Part shown: positions 57,216 through 64,000 of the stretch, piece by piece
Layout of the letters: the number at the start of each line of letters is the position of its first letter
Position numbering within the stretch: position 1 is the stretch's first letter
DNA from: Luteimonas viscosa
GTDB lineage: Bacteria > Pseudomonadota > Gammaproteobacteria > Xanthomonadales > Xanthomonadaceae
Length of the DNA stretch: 64,000 bases
NCBI RefSeq assembly: GCF_008244685.1
Contig: NZ_VTFT01000001.1
Location: 225,160 to 289,159, forward strand
Direction: 5' to 3'
Made by a program: the position numbers and the translations under genes
Notes under the pieces: generated by a model
The model's input: only the letters and a program-made list of their open reading frames with translations
Told to the model about the DNA's origin: nothing
Databases searched by the model: none

Positions 57216-58895
57216 TCAGACGGTCCACAATCCTTCCTGCGGCGCCGCGGCGCTTGCCCGGTCGCGTCCCGCCGACTTGCTGGCATACAGCGCGGTATCC
57301 GCCCGTTCGAACAGGCTGGCCATCGATTCGCCCGGCTCGAGTTCCGCCACGCCGATGCTGAGCGTGGCGACGAGTTCGAGGTCCGCCGTCGAAAGCGGGC
57401 GGCAATTCACCGAGATGCGCATGCGCTCGGCGATCGACAGCGCCTCGTCCTGGCGCCGTCCCGGCAGCACGACCAGGAACTCGTCGCCACCGTAGCGGCC
57501 GATCGCCTCGTTGCGGCGCAACTGGTTGCGCAGCCGCCAGGACACGATGCGCAGGCACTGGTCGCCGACGCTGTGGCCGTGGCAGTCGTTGATCTCCTTG
57601 AAGCGGTCGACGTCGACGAAGGCGATCGACAGCGGCGCGGCGCGCTCGCGCGCGTCCTCCACCTCGCGGTAAAGCCGCTCCTCGATGCCCTGCCGGTTCA
57701 TCGCCTTGGTGACGGGATCGATCACCGCCTGGCGGCTGGCATGGTCGCGGTCGCGGCGCAGCTGCAGCAGCTTGTCGAGCAGACCGATGGCCAGCAACAG
57801 GCTGGCGAGCACGAAGCTGCCCGCCAGGCCCTGCCCCAGCCAGGCGGGGCCGGACCACAGCCCCATCATCTGCAGCGCCGCCAGGAACGAGAACACCATC
57901 AGCGAGAGCCACGACACGAGCACCACGCGTGCCACCCGGTCGCCATCGAACGCCAGCACGGCGCTGGCCACCAGCAACACCGCCGCGGAGTACAGCAGCG
58001 CGAAATTGCCGGCCATCGAGAAGACCGGCCAGTCGCCGAACAGGGTGCAGACGGCCGCAAACGCCGCGATCCCGGTGCCGACCGCCAGCAGCCGGTCGAA
58101 CCACGGCAGCTTGCGCGGCAGGTCGAGGTAGCTGCGCTGGAACAGGTTGCTGAACACGACACCGCTACAGCCGAACAGGCGGTTGGTCTGGGCGCTGGTG
58201 CCGAACACCGCGTCGGCCCAGGGCAGCCAGCGCAGGTCGCCGCCGATCGCCGCCAGGTAGCCGATCGCGCACAGCAGCATCGCGCCGAAGTAGCCGTAGC
58301 TGCGCTCGCCGGTGCCGCCCCAGAAGGCCAACGCCAGGATCACCAGCACAGCCAGGCTGGTGAGCACGAGGGATCGCCAGGCGACGTGGGCGAGATCCTG
58401 GCGATGGATCTCGTCCAGCGTTTCCACCGAGACCGCCGTGAGCATGGTCGAGCGGTGCTCGATCCGCAGCCAGACCGGCTCTCCGGCCGGAATGCCCGCC
58501 GGCAGGTCGATCACCAGCGAGCGTGCGGAGTAACGGTCGTCGGCATGCTCGCCGTACAACGCGTGCCGCACGGGGGCATCGGCGCCGGGCACCCAGGCCT
58601 CGACCCGGTACAGGAACGGCGAGCGCAGCACCAGCTTCGGCGAGGTGTCGACCGCGACCGGCGCGGCGGCGTCGATCCGCCACCACTGCGCCTCGCGTGC
58701 GGACTGCTGGATCGTCGCCTCCGGCCGGGGCGGCGCCAGCCGGGCGTCATGCTGTCCGGCCAGGACCTCGGCAGCGGGCGGGTCGTCGCGCAGTTCGCGC
58801 ACGGTCAGTTCGACCGCCCCCAAGGCAGTCGACCAAAGCAGCAGGAAGCACAGTCCTAGACTGCGCCGCCACCCCGGGCGCCACGGATCCCCCAT
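57216..58895 (-). CDS. 7TMR-DISM-type membrane diguanylate cyclase
   Basis: 559 residues from ATG 58895 (GTG 58901 is two codons earlier). A signal peptide (LGLCFLLLWSTALGA), a periplasmic domain (~30-180), seven membrane helices and a GGDEF domain follow the same plan as the cyclase at 19443. The active site is RYGGDEFLVVLP. The residues at the product-inhibition site read RRNE instead of RxxD, so feedback may be altered. FVDVDRFKEINDCHGH holds the metal Asp. Confidence 0.92.
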   Translation of the reverse strand: MGDPWRPGWRRSLGLCFLLLWSTALGAVELTVRELRDDPPAAEVLAGQHDARLAPPRPEATIQQSAREAQWWRIDAAAPVAVDTSPKLVLRSPFLYRVEAWVPGADAPVRHALYGEHADDRYSARSLVIDLPAGIPAGEPVWLRIEHRSTMLTAVSVETLDEIHRQDLAHVAWRSLVLTSLAVLVILALAFWGGTGERSYGYFGAMLLCAIGYLAAIGGDLRWLPWADAVFGTSAQTNRLFGCSGVVFSNLFQRSYLDLPRKLPWFDRLLAVGTGIAAFAAVCTLFGDWPVFSMAGNFALLYSAAVLLVASAVLAFDGDRVARVVLVSWLSLMVFSFLAALQMMGLWSGPAWLGQGLAGSFVLASLLLAIGLLDKLLQLRRDRDHASRQAVIDPVTKAMNRQGIEERLYREVEDARERAAPLSIAFVDVDRFKEINDCHGHSVGDQCLRIVSWRLRNQLRRNEAIGRYGGDEFLVVLPGRRQDEALSIAERMRISVNCRPLSTADLELVATLSIGVAELEPGESMASLFERADTALYASKSAGRDRASAAAPQEGLWTV

Positions 58896-58948
58896 GGACA
58901 CGATCGTAGCCGATCGGGATCACGCGGGGATCGTGCTCCCGTCACCTT

Positions 58949-59872
58949 TCAGCGCGAGGCGGAACTCACCCGGGCGACCGCGTCATGCGCGTGCAGGCTC
59001 TCGAAATGGGACACGGTGGCCTCGTAGCGCTCGATCCGAGCGTCTGCGGCCAATGCCGCCGCCACACGCCGGGCCGCGTCCTCGCAGAACATCAGGTTGG
59101 CCGCGTTGAGCGCCGCGAAGGCCTGCTCGTCCTCGCGCTTGACCGCGGTCTGCACCGGGGTACCGAGGGCGTCCTCGATCGCGTCCACCAGTTCGGCCAG
59201 CGGCAACTGGTCGAAGGCCGGGCGCAGGCGCGCGCTGACGTCGGCGCGACTGCGCTGCGCGTGCGGGGTGGCGGCCAGGCCGCGCGGCGAGGCCAGCCAG
59301 TCGCGCACCACCCCGGTGGACAGCGGCGTGGCGGCGGCGAAATCCGCGGCGAACCGCTGTGCGTTCATCTGCCGCGACAGCGCCGCGGAGGCCGGGCAGG
59401 TGCTCGAATACTCGACCGAGAACGCCAGGTCCATGGCGAAGTGGCCGTCGGCCAGCTCCGCGCGCACCTCCACCGGGTAGTTCTTCCAGCCGCTGTGCTC
59501 GCTGGCCAGCGCCGGGCGCCGCAGCAGGTGCCCGTAGCGGATGGCGACCCGGGCGCGCGTGGACAGGCCCTGCTGCGAATCGATGCAGTCCTGCAGCAGC
59601 CGCCGCAGCGCGGCATGGCCCGCCGGCTCTTCGGTGAGCGCATCCTGCAGCCGCAGGTACAGGCGCGACATGTGGATGCCGCGGGCGTCGGGATCGCGCA
59701 GGTCCACGGCGACATCGACCGAGGCCGGCACCACCAAGGGCGCCGCGCCGTCGGCCGCGGCGATCCGCAGCGGCAGCGCGATCCGGTCCATCCCGACCCA
59801 GTCGAGCGCGCGCGCGGCGCTGGCGGCATCGCCGGCGACGTCGGGCAGGCTGTGGGCGGGGGTCTGGCTCAC
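58949..59872 (-). CDS. folE2: GTP cyclohydrolase FolE2 (type IB)
   Basis: 307 residues from GTG 59872. The family features RGIHMSRLYLRLQDAL, VEYSSTCPASAALSRQMN and NLMFCEDAARRVAAAL are clear. It makes dihydroneopterin triphosphate from GTP for folate or queuosine and can use metals other than zinc, unlike FolE. In many bacteria folE2 is under Zur; no Zur-like box was seen in the 74-base gap upstream. It is not linked to other folate genes. Confidence 0.92.
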   Translation of the reverse strand: MSQTPAHSLPDVAGDAASAARALDWVGMDRIALPLRIAAADGAAPLVVPASVDVAVDLRDPDARGIHMSRLYLRLQDALTEEPAGHAALRRLLQDCIDSQQGLSTRARVAIRYGHLLRRPALASEHSGWKNYPVEVRAELADGHFAMDLAFSVEYSSTCPASAALSRQMNAQRFAADFAAATPLSTGVVRDWLASPRGLAATPHAQRSRADVSARLRPAFDQLPLAELVDAIEDALGTPVQTAVKREDEQAFAALNAANLMFCEDAARRVAAALAADARIERYEATVSHFESLHAHDAVARVSSASR

Positions 59873-59946
59873 GGGAATCCGGTTGCGGGGGAATCCGCAC
59901 AGTTTACCGGCTCCCTGCGGGCTGCCGGCGCAACGCAGCGTTGCCC

Positions 59947-60606
59947 TCAGCCGCGCGCGGCGCGCCAGCCTGCGAACACGAGGCGCAGGGCCGCGACGCG
60001 TCCCCTGGCGTCTCCGGCCTCCATCAGGCGCAGGCGTTCACGAACCACGACCTGCTGCAGGCGGCGCGGTCGCGACGGTGCGGAAGGCCGCAGCGCGTGG
60101 CGCAGGCCCGCTGCGATCCCACGATCGCCCTGCACCAGCGCGCGCTCGGCGCGCAACCCGGCGACGACATCCACTGCCGCGCGCGCGTCCGGCTCGCGGC
60201 CGCCGAACAGCACGGCCTCGCACGCAAGCAGTTGGGTGGCGAACGCACCCAGGGCCTCGGCATCCTCGCCGGCCGATCCTGGCGCCCGGGTCTTCGGCAG
60301 CACCGCCAACGCCCGGCCCAGCGCCTCCCATGGCGCCTGCTGCCTCTGCAGGGCCTCGCCCAGGGGATGGCGCCGCGCGCCGCGTGCCCAGCCACGCAGT
60401 TCCTCCTGCCACCAGGCGAGCTTGGCCAGGCCCGGCGTGGGATCGCCTCCGCCCCAGGCCGCATCCGACAGCTCCTGCAGCAGGCAGGACCACGCAGCGA
60501 CCAGCGACCGCTGCTCTCGAGGGATGAAGGCCATCGCCACGCCCCACTCCGGCCAGCGCGCGCGCCATTTTTCGAGAAAGCTTTCCAGCGAACCGGATCC
60601 GGTCAT
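59947..60606 (-). CDS. Squalene/phytoene synthase-like protein
   Basis: 219 residues from ATG 60606, overlapping the gph stop by 4 bases. WGGGDPTPGLAKLAWWQEELRG is the main family-like stretch (the substrate helix of isoprenoid synthases). The aspartate-rich motifs DxxxD are largely absent, so catalysis is doubtful. Small proteins of this type are widespread in xanthomonads. Location next to gph and ubiG hints at a quinone-related role, but this is inference. Confidence 0.65.
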   Translation of the reverse strand: MTGSGSLESFLEKWRARWPEWGVAMAFIPREQRSLVAAWSCLLQELSDAAWGGGDPTPGLAKLAWWQEELRGWARGARRHPLGEALQRQQAPWEALGRALAVLPKTRAPGSAGEDAEALGAFATQLLACEAVLFGGREPDARAAVDVVAGLRAERALVQGDRGIAAGLRHALRPSAPSRPRRLQQVVVRERLRLMEAGDARGRVAALRLVFAGWRAARG

Positions 60607-61325
60607 GGGTCGACGCCGCTCCTGCGGGTCGGCCACGCGACGGGCTCGAGCAGATCCACGGGCCGCACGACCATGGCATCGCCCTGCCACGCGACCGGGT
60701 CGTCGTCGTCCAGCCGGTAACCCCACAGCGCCACTACCGACGGCATGCCCGCGGCGCGGGCGGCGTCGATGTCGCGGCGGTCGTCGCCGACATACACACA
60801 ATCCGCAGGTGCGATGCCGATCGCTTCGGCCGCATGCAGCAGCGGCATCGGGTGCGGCTTGCGTTCGGCCAGCGTGTCGCCACCGACCAGCACGCCGCAG
60901 CGCGTCGCCCAGCCGAGTCCGGGCAGGAGGTCGCGGGCGAGCGCTTCGGGCTTGTTGGTGACGATGCCCCAGCGCGTACCGTCGGCCTCCAGCGCGGCGA
61001 GCATGTCCTCGATGCCGTCGAACGGCCGGCCATGGCGGCCGAGTTCCTCGCGGTAGACGGCCAGGAATTCCGGCACCAGCTCCGGCACCTGGCCGGGGGG
61101 CACGTCCGGGAAGGCGGCCGAGGCCATCGCCCGCGCACCGCGCGAGACATGCGGGCGCAACGCTTCGAGCACCATCGGCGGACGCCCCCGCACCGCGCGC
61201 ATGCGGTTGACCGTGGCCAGCATGTCCGGCGCGCTGTCGAGCAGGGTCCCGTCGAGGTCGAACAGCACGCCGGGGGGATAAAGCCGTGATTCGTGATTGG
61301 TGATTGGTGATTCGGTCATCGCCAT
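60603..61325 (-). CDS. gph: Phosphoglycolate phosphatase with repeat-encoded N-terminus
   Basis: 240 residues from ATG 61325, with GGGAAG 7 bases upstream; ATG 61319 is also possible. HAD motifs: VLFDLDGTLLDSAPDM, IVTNKP, KPHPMPLLHA, VYVGDDRRDIDAA. It hydrolyses 2-phosphoglycolate, made during DNA repair or oxygenase side reactions. The codons for ESPITNHESR just before the core are the octamer array at 61285-61315, so the repeat is translated as in argG. GTG before the VLFDLDG core is a possible but unusually late start. Confidence 0.85.
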   Translation of the reverse strand: MAMTESPITNHESRLYPPGVLFDLDGTLLDSAPDMLATVNRMRAVRGRPPMVLEALRPHVSRGARAMASAAFPDVPPGQVPELVPEFLAVYREELGRHGRPFDGIEDMLAALEADGTRWGIVTNKPEALARDLLPGLGWATRCGVLVGGDTLAERKPHPMPLLHAAEAIGIAPADCVYVGDDRRDIDAARAAGMPSVVALWGYRLDDDDPVAWQGDAMVVRPVDLLEPVAWPTRRSGVDP

Positions 61326-61489
61326 GCCGCTTCCCGGCTTATCCACGTTCGCACTGCGCTTCGGCGTTTGCCGCGATGAGGTCGAGCCAGGTCTCGATCG
61401 CATTCGTTCGCGATTCCGTCTGCGCCCATCCGCGTGCAGGCCAGGCCGGCTCGCTTTTCCAATCACCAATCACGAATCACCAATCAGGG
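61285..61489. repeat. Inverted pair of octamer arrays between ubiG and gph
   Basis: CGTGATTCGTGATTGGTGAT at 61285 (to 61315) lies in the gph N-terminus, and CCAATCACCAATCACGAATC at 61459 (to 61489) lies just after the ubiG stop. They are reverse-complement types separated by ~143 bases. Confidence 0.7.
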
Positions 61490-61491
61490 CT

Positions 61492-62214
61492 TCACCGCTT
61501 CACCGCGCACGCGAGGTAATTCACGTCGGTACGCGAAACGATCCGTGCGGCGTTGCGCCAGGGCTCGTACATCATGCCGCTGACGTCCTCGAGTTCGAGC
61601 CCCGCCTCGCGCAGCCAAGCCGCCAGTTCCGAGGGCTTGATGAACTCGCTGTAGCGGTGGGTGCCGGTCGGCAGCAGCCGCGCGATGTACTCGGCGCCGA
61701 CGATCGCCAGCGCGAACGCCGCGGGGGTACGGTTGAGGGTGGACACGAACAGGGATCCGCCGGGCCGCAGCAGGGTGGCGCAGGCGCTCAGGATCGCCGC
61801 CGGATCGGGCACGTGCTCGAGCATTTCCATGCAGGTCACGGCATCGAATGCACCCGGTCGCTCGGCGGCGAGGTCCTCGACCGACTGCACGCGGTAGTCG
61901 ACCTTCACGCCGGACTCCAGCCCGTGCAGGCGCGCGACCTTGACCAGTTCCGGGGCGAGGTCGATCGCGGTGACCTCGGCACCCTCCCTGGCCATGGCCT
62001 CGCTGAGCAGGCCGCCGCCGCAGCCGACGTCGAGCACCGTCGCGCCCTGCAGCGGCAGGCGTCGTGACACGTAGCCCAGCCGTACCGGGTTCAGCGCGTG
62101 CAGCGGCTTCTGCGGGCCGTCGGGGTCCCACCAGCGGTTGGCGATGGCGCCGAACTTGTCGAGTTCCTGCTGATGGAAGTTGGCGCCCGTGGCGCCGCCA
62201 GGCGAGGTCGTCAT
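61492..62214 (-). CDS. ubiG: Ubiquinone biosynthesis O-methyltransferase
   Basis: 240 residues, normal length. [18 protein letters not shown] and LNPVRLGYV are UbiG features; the SAM motif is [16 protein letters not shown], and [11 protein letters not shown] follows. It adds the two O-methyl groups during ubiquinone synthesis. Start ATG 62214. Its neighbours mtaD and gph are the usual ones in xanthomonads. Confidence 0.95.
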   Translation of the reverse strand: MTTSPGGATGANFHQQELDKFGAIANRWWDPDGPQKPLHALNPVRLGYVSRRLPLQGATVLDVGCGGGLLSEAMAREGAEVTAIDLAPELVKVARLHGLESGVKVDYRVQSVEDLAAERPGAFDAVTCMEMLEHVPDPAAILSACATLLRPGGSLFVSTLNRTPAAFALAIVGAEYIARLLPTGTHRYSEFIKPSELAAWLREAGLELEDVSGMMYEPWRNAARIVSRTDVNYLACAVKR

Positions 62215-62296
62215 CGGATCGGATCCTGTGCGTAGCCGTGCATTGTAGGCCGCGCGACCGGCGCCCCGCGTGATCCGCCGCCGGCGCCAAGCACCG

Positions 62297-63640
62297 CTAC
62301 GGCAACGCGACCGCCGCGATGCGCTCGCGCCACTGCCGCGCGTTGGCGACGATGCGGGCCGCATCCATGCCCACCAGTTCGCGATCGCGCAGCTTCGGCT
62401 TGCCGGCGATCCAGACATCGCCGACCTGGTGCCGGCCGGTGGCGTAGACCAGCTGCGAGACGACGTGGTGCAGCGGCTGGGTCTCCAGCGCGGAGAGATC
62501 GACGCAGGCCAGGTCCGCCTGCTTCCCCGGTTCGATCGAGCCGACCAGGTGGTCGAAACCGATCGTCTTCGCCCCGCCGAGCGTGGCGGCGCGCAGCGCC
62601 GCGAACGCATCCAGCGCGGCTGCGTCCCCGGCCACCGCCTTGGCCAGCATCGCCGCCGTGCGCGTTTCGCCGAACATGTCGAGGTCGTTGTTGCTGGCCG
62701 CGCCGTCGGTGCCGATCGCGAGCGTCACGCCGGCACGCGCCAGCGCGCAGGCCGGGCAGAAGCCCGAGGCCAGCTTCAGGTTCGACTCGGGGCAATGGAC
62801 CACGCTGACACCGCGCTCGGCGCACAGGTGGATCTCGGCCTCGGTCAGCTGGGTCATGTGCACCGCGATCAGGCGGTCGTTGACCAGGCCCAGCCGGTCC
62901 AGGCGCGCGATCGGGCGCTGGCCGTGCTCGTCGATCGACTGCGCGACTTCCTGCGCGGTCTCGTGCAGGTGCAGGTGGACCGGCAGGTCGAGCTGGTCGG
63001 CCAGCATCCGGATGCGTTCGAAGTTGGCGTCGTTGACGGTGTACGGCGCGTGCGGCGCGAAGGCGGTGGCCACGAGCGGGTCGTCGCGCCACTGGTCGTG
63101 GACCGCGCCGGCCTTGTCGAAGTACTCGTCGTCGCTCGCCGCCCAGGCGGTCGGGAAGTCGATCACCGGCAGGCCGATGCGCGCGCGGAAGCCGTGGCGC
63201 CGGTAGGTGGCCGCCTGCACGTCGGGGAAGAAGTAGTTCTCGTTGACGCAGGTCACGCCGCCGCGCAGCAGTTCGGCGATCGCCAGGGTCACGCCGTCCT
63301 CGACGAAGGCCGGGCTGATCACGGCCCCCTCGATCGGCCAGATGTGCCCCTGCAGCCAGACCTTGAGCGGCAGGTCGTCGGCGACGCCGCGCAGCAGGGT
63401 CATCGGATTGTGGGTGTGAGCGTTGACCAGGCCGGGGATCAGCGCCCCGTCCGGGCGCGCCACCGTTTCGGCAGGACTGAAGCGCTGGCGCGCCTCGACC
63501 GTGGGCAGGACCGCGAGGATGGCGCCGTCATGGATCGCAACGGCGTGGTCCTCGAGCACCACGCCATGCGGCTGGACCGGGACCACGAAACCGGCTTCGA
63601 TGAGGAGGTCGCAGGGCTGGGGGACTTGGTCGTTCGTCAT
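62297..63640 (-). CDS. mtaD: 5'-methylthioadenosine/S-adenosylhomocysteine deaminase
   Basis: 447 residues, TRZ/ATZ amidohydrolase family. [16 protein letters not shown] holds the first metal histidines; [10 protein letters not shown] and [23 protein letters not shown] and [17 protein letters not shown] supply the rest. It deaminates MTA and SAH to the inosine forms. This connects to methionine salvage (mtnBDC at 14747) and to SAM-dependent UbiG next door, since SAH is that enzyme's by-product; the link is inferred. 82 bases separate it from ubiG. Confidence 0.92.
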   Translation of the reverse strand: MTNDQVPQPCDLLIEAGFVVPVQPHGVVLEDHAVAIHDGAILAVLPTVEARQRFSPAETVARPDGALIPGLVNAHTHNPMTLLRGVADDLPLKVWLQGHIWPIEGAVISPAFVEDGVTLAIAELLRGGVTCVNENYFFPDVQAATYRRHGFRARIGLPVIDFPTAWAASDDEYFDKAGAVHDQWRDDPLVATAFAPHAPYTVNDANFERIRMLADQLDLPVHLHLHETAQEVAQSIDEHGQRPIARLDRLGLVNDRLIAVHMTQLTEAEIHLCAERGVSVVHCPESNLKLASGFCPACALARAGVTLAIGTDGAASNNDLDMFGETRTAAMLAKAVAGDAAALDAFAALRAATLGGAKTIGFDHLVGSIEPGKQADLACVDLSALETQPLHHVVSQLVYATGRHQVGDVWIAGKPKLRDRELVGMDAARIVANARQWRERIAAVALP

Positions 63641-64000
63641 CGCGCCATTCTGTCATCCCATGGACGCGATGCGGATGACGGAGGCCTGCTCATCGCCATC
63701 GGGAACCCGCTGGGACGCGTCCAAGCGGGCTGCGCTGGCGCGTATCGGTCATTGCCCGGCGAGATCCGTCGCCTGCGGCTCGGGATGACAAACGGAACGG
63801 CCGGCTGGAGCCGATCCTGCGCCTGCCCTGCGGCGCGCTGGGGACGTACCCGGCACCTGTCGTCGGTCCTGCTTTCCTGATGGTGTCATTCCGAATCCGC
63901 GCAGCGGGTGAGGAAGCTGTCCGCGGCGACGGAGCCTTGGCTGCGGCCAGGCATGGATCCCTCGCCTGCGGCTCGGGATGACGCAACGGCAGCCACGCGC
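63641..64000. repeat. REP-rich non-coding tract upstream of mtaD
   Basis: REP copies or halves are visible at 63761-63789 (GATCCGTCGCCTGCGGCTCG), 63884-63916 (GTCATTCCGAATCCGCGCAG) and 63953-63982 (inverted, GGATCCCTCGCCTGCGGCTC). The last two face each other and can form a hairpin. ORFs across the tract have no family features. The mtaD promoter should be near its left end but no clear hexamers were seen. Confidence 0.75.

Noticed and set aside
63690..63986. 98-codon minus-strand ORF upstream of mtaD
   Set aside because: It runs through REP copies and has Arg/Pro/Ser-rich composition; no start signal or domain is visible.

Overview
The window is a G+C-rich (roughly 70%), densely packed bacterial chromosome segment. 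It most resembles a member of the Xanthomonadaceae/Lysobacteraceae (Luteimonas- or Lysobacter-like). The best evidence is the arginine pathway: N-acetylornithine carbamoyltransferase, an acetylcitrulline deacetylase and a fused acetylglutamate kinase-synthase, a set known from Xanthomonas and Xylella. A TrpR-like regulator in front of hisG, mtnB-mtnD-mtnC order and xanthomonad-type -10 boxes (TAGAAT, TAAAAT) fit. No phage, plasmid, transposase, CRISPR or rRNA was seen; one tRNA (Pro, CGG) is present.

Layout. 1-9930: c-di-GMP enzyme fragment, HSD10-like dehydrogenase, EfpL, a DUF4105/DUF2388 secreted pair, hotdog thioesterase overlapping a GlcD-like FAD oxidase, divergent serA, a HAD phosphatase and a NUDIX hydrolase. 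10079-14565: three transporters (APC amino acid permease, NhaC antiporter, NSS symporter). 14747-17729: methionine salvage genes mtnB, mtnD, mtnC plus an overlapping secreted C13 protease. 17754-21254: secreted calcineurin-like phosphoesterase and a divergent diguanylate cyclase. 21485-28982: complete histidine operon (minus strand) hisR-like, hisG, D, C, B, H, A, F, IE, all translationally coupled after hisG, behind a promoter buried in a perfect palindrome. 29105-35328: unknown secreted protein, small membrane protein, an oversized histidine ammonia-lyase, hisS, an FNR-type regulator and tRNA-Pro. 35391-47550: I78 inhibitor, a small protein, then the arginine/proline operon (minus strand) argF', argG, argE', argBA, GNAT, argC, argH, YciI-like, proB, proA. 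47601-64000: secreted protein, cysS, sufE-MFS, a DksA-like protein lacking three of four zinc cysteines and carrying a histone H1-like tail, yidD-pyrC-M23 peptidase, a YiiX-like protein, a second diguanylate cyclase, folE2, and a run of phytoene-synthase-like, gph, ubiG and MTA/SAH deaminase genes.

Regulation and repeats. The most interesting signal is in front of argF'. A 31-codon leader ORF with an Arg-Ala-Arg-Arg stretch ends exactly where a 7-nt segment begins that can compete with a rho-independent terminator placed just before argF'. This is the layout of a ribosome-mediated arginine attenuator. Intergenic DNA is rich in structured repeats: several scattered REP elements (consensus near TCATCCCGAGCGCAGCGAGG) with local tandem growth; four copies of a 108-bp REP pair; inverted pairs of octanucleotide arrays (GATTGGGG/GATTCGTG type), two of which extend into the N-terminal codons of argG and gph; a 447-bp element with 80-nt hairpin-forming inverted ends; and a 494-bp segment bounded by perfect 18-bp inverted repeats.
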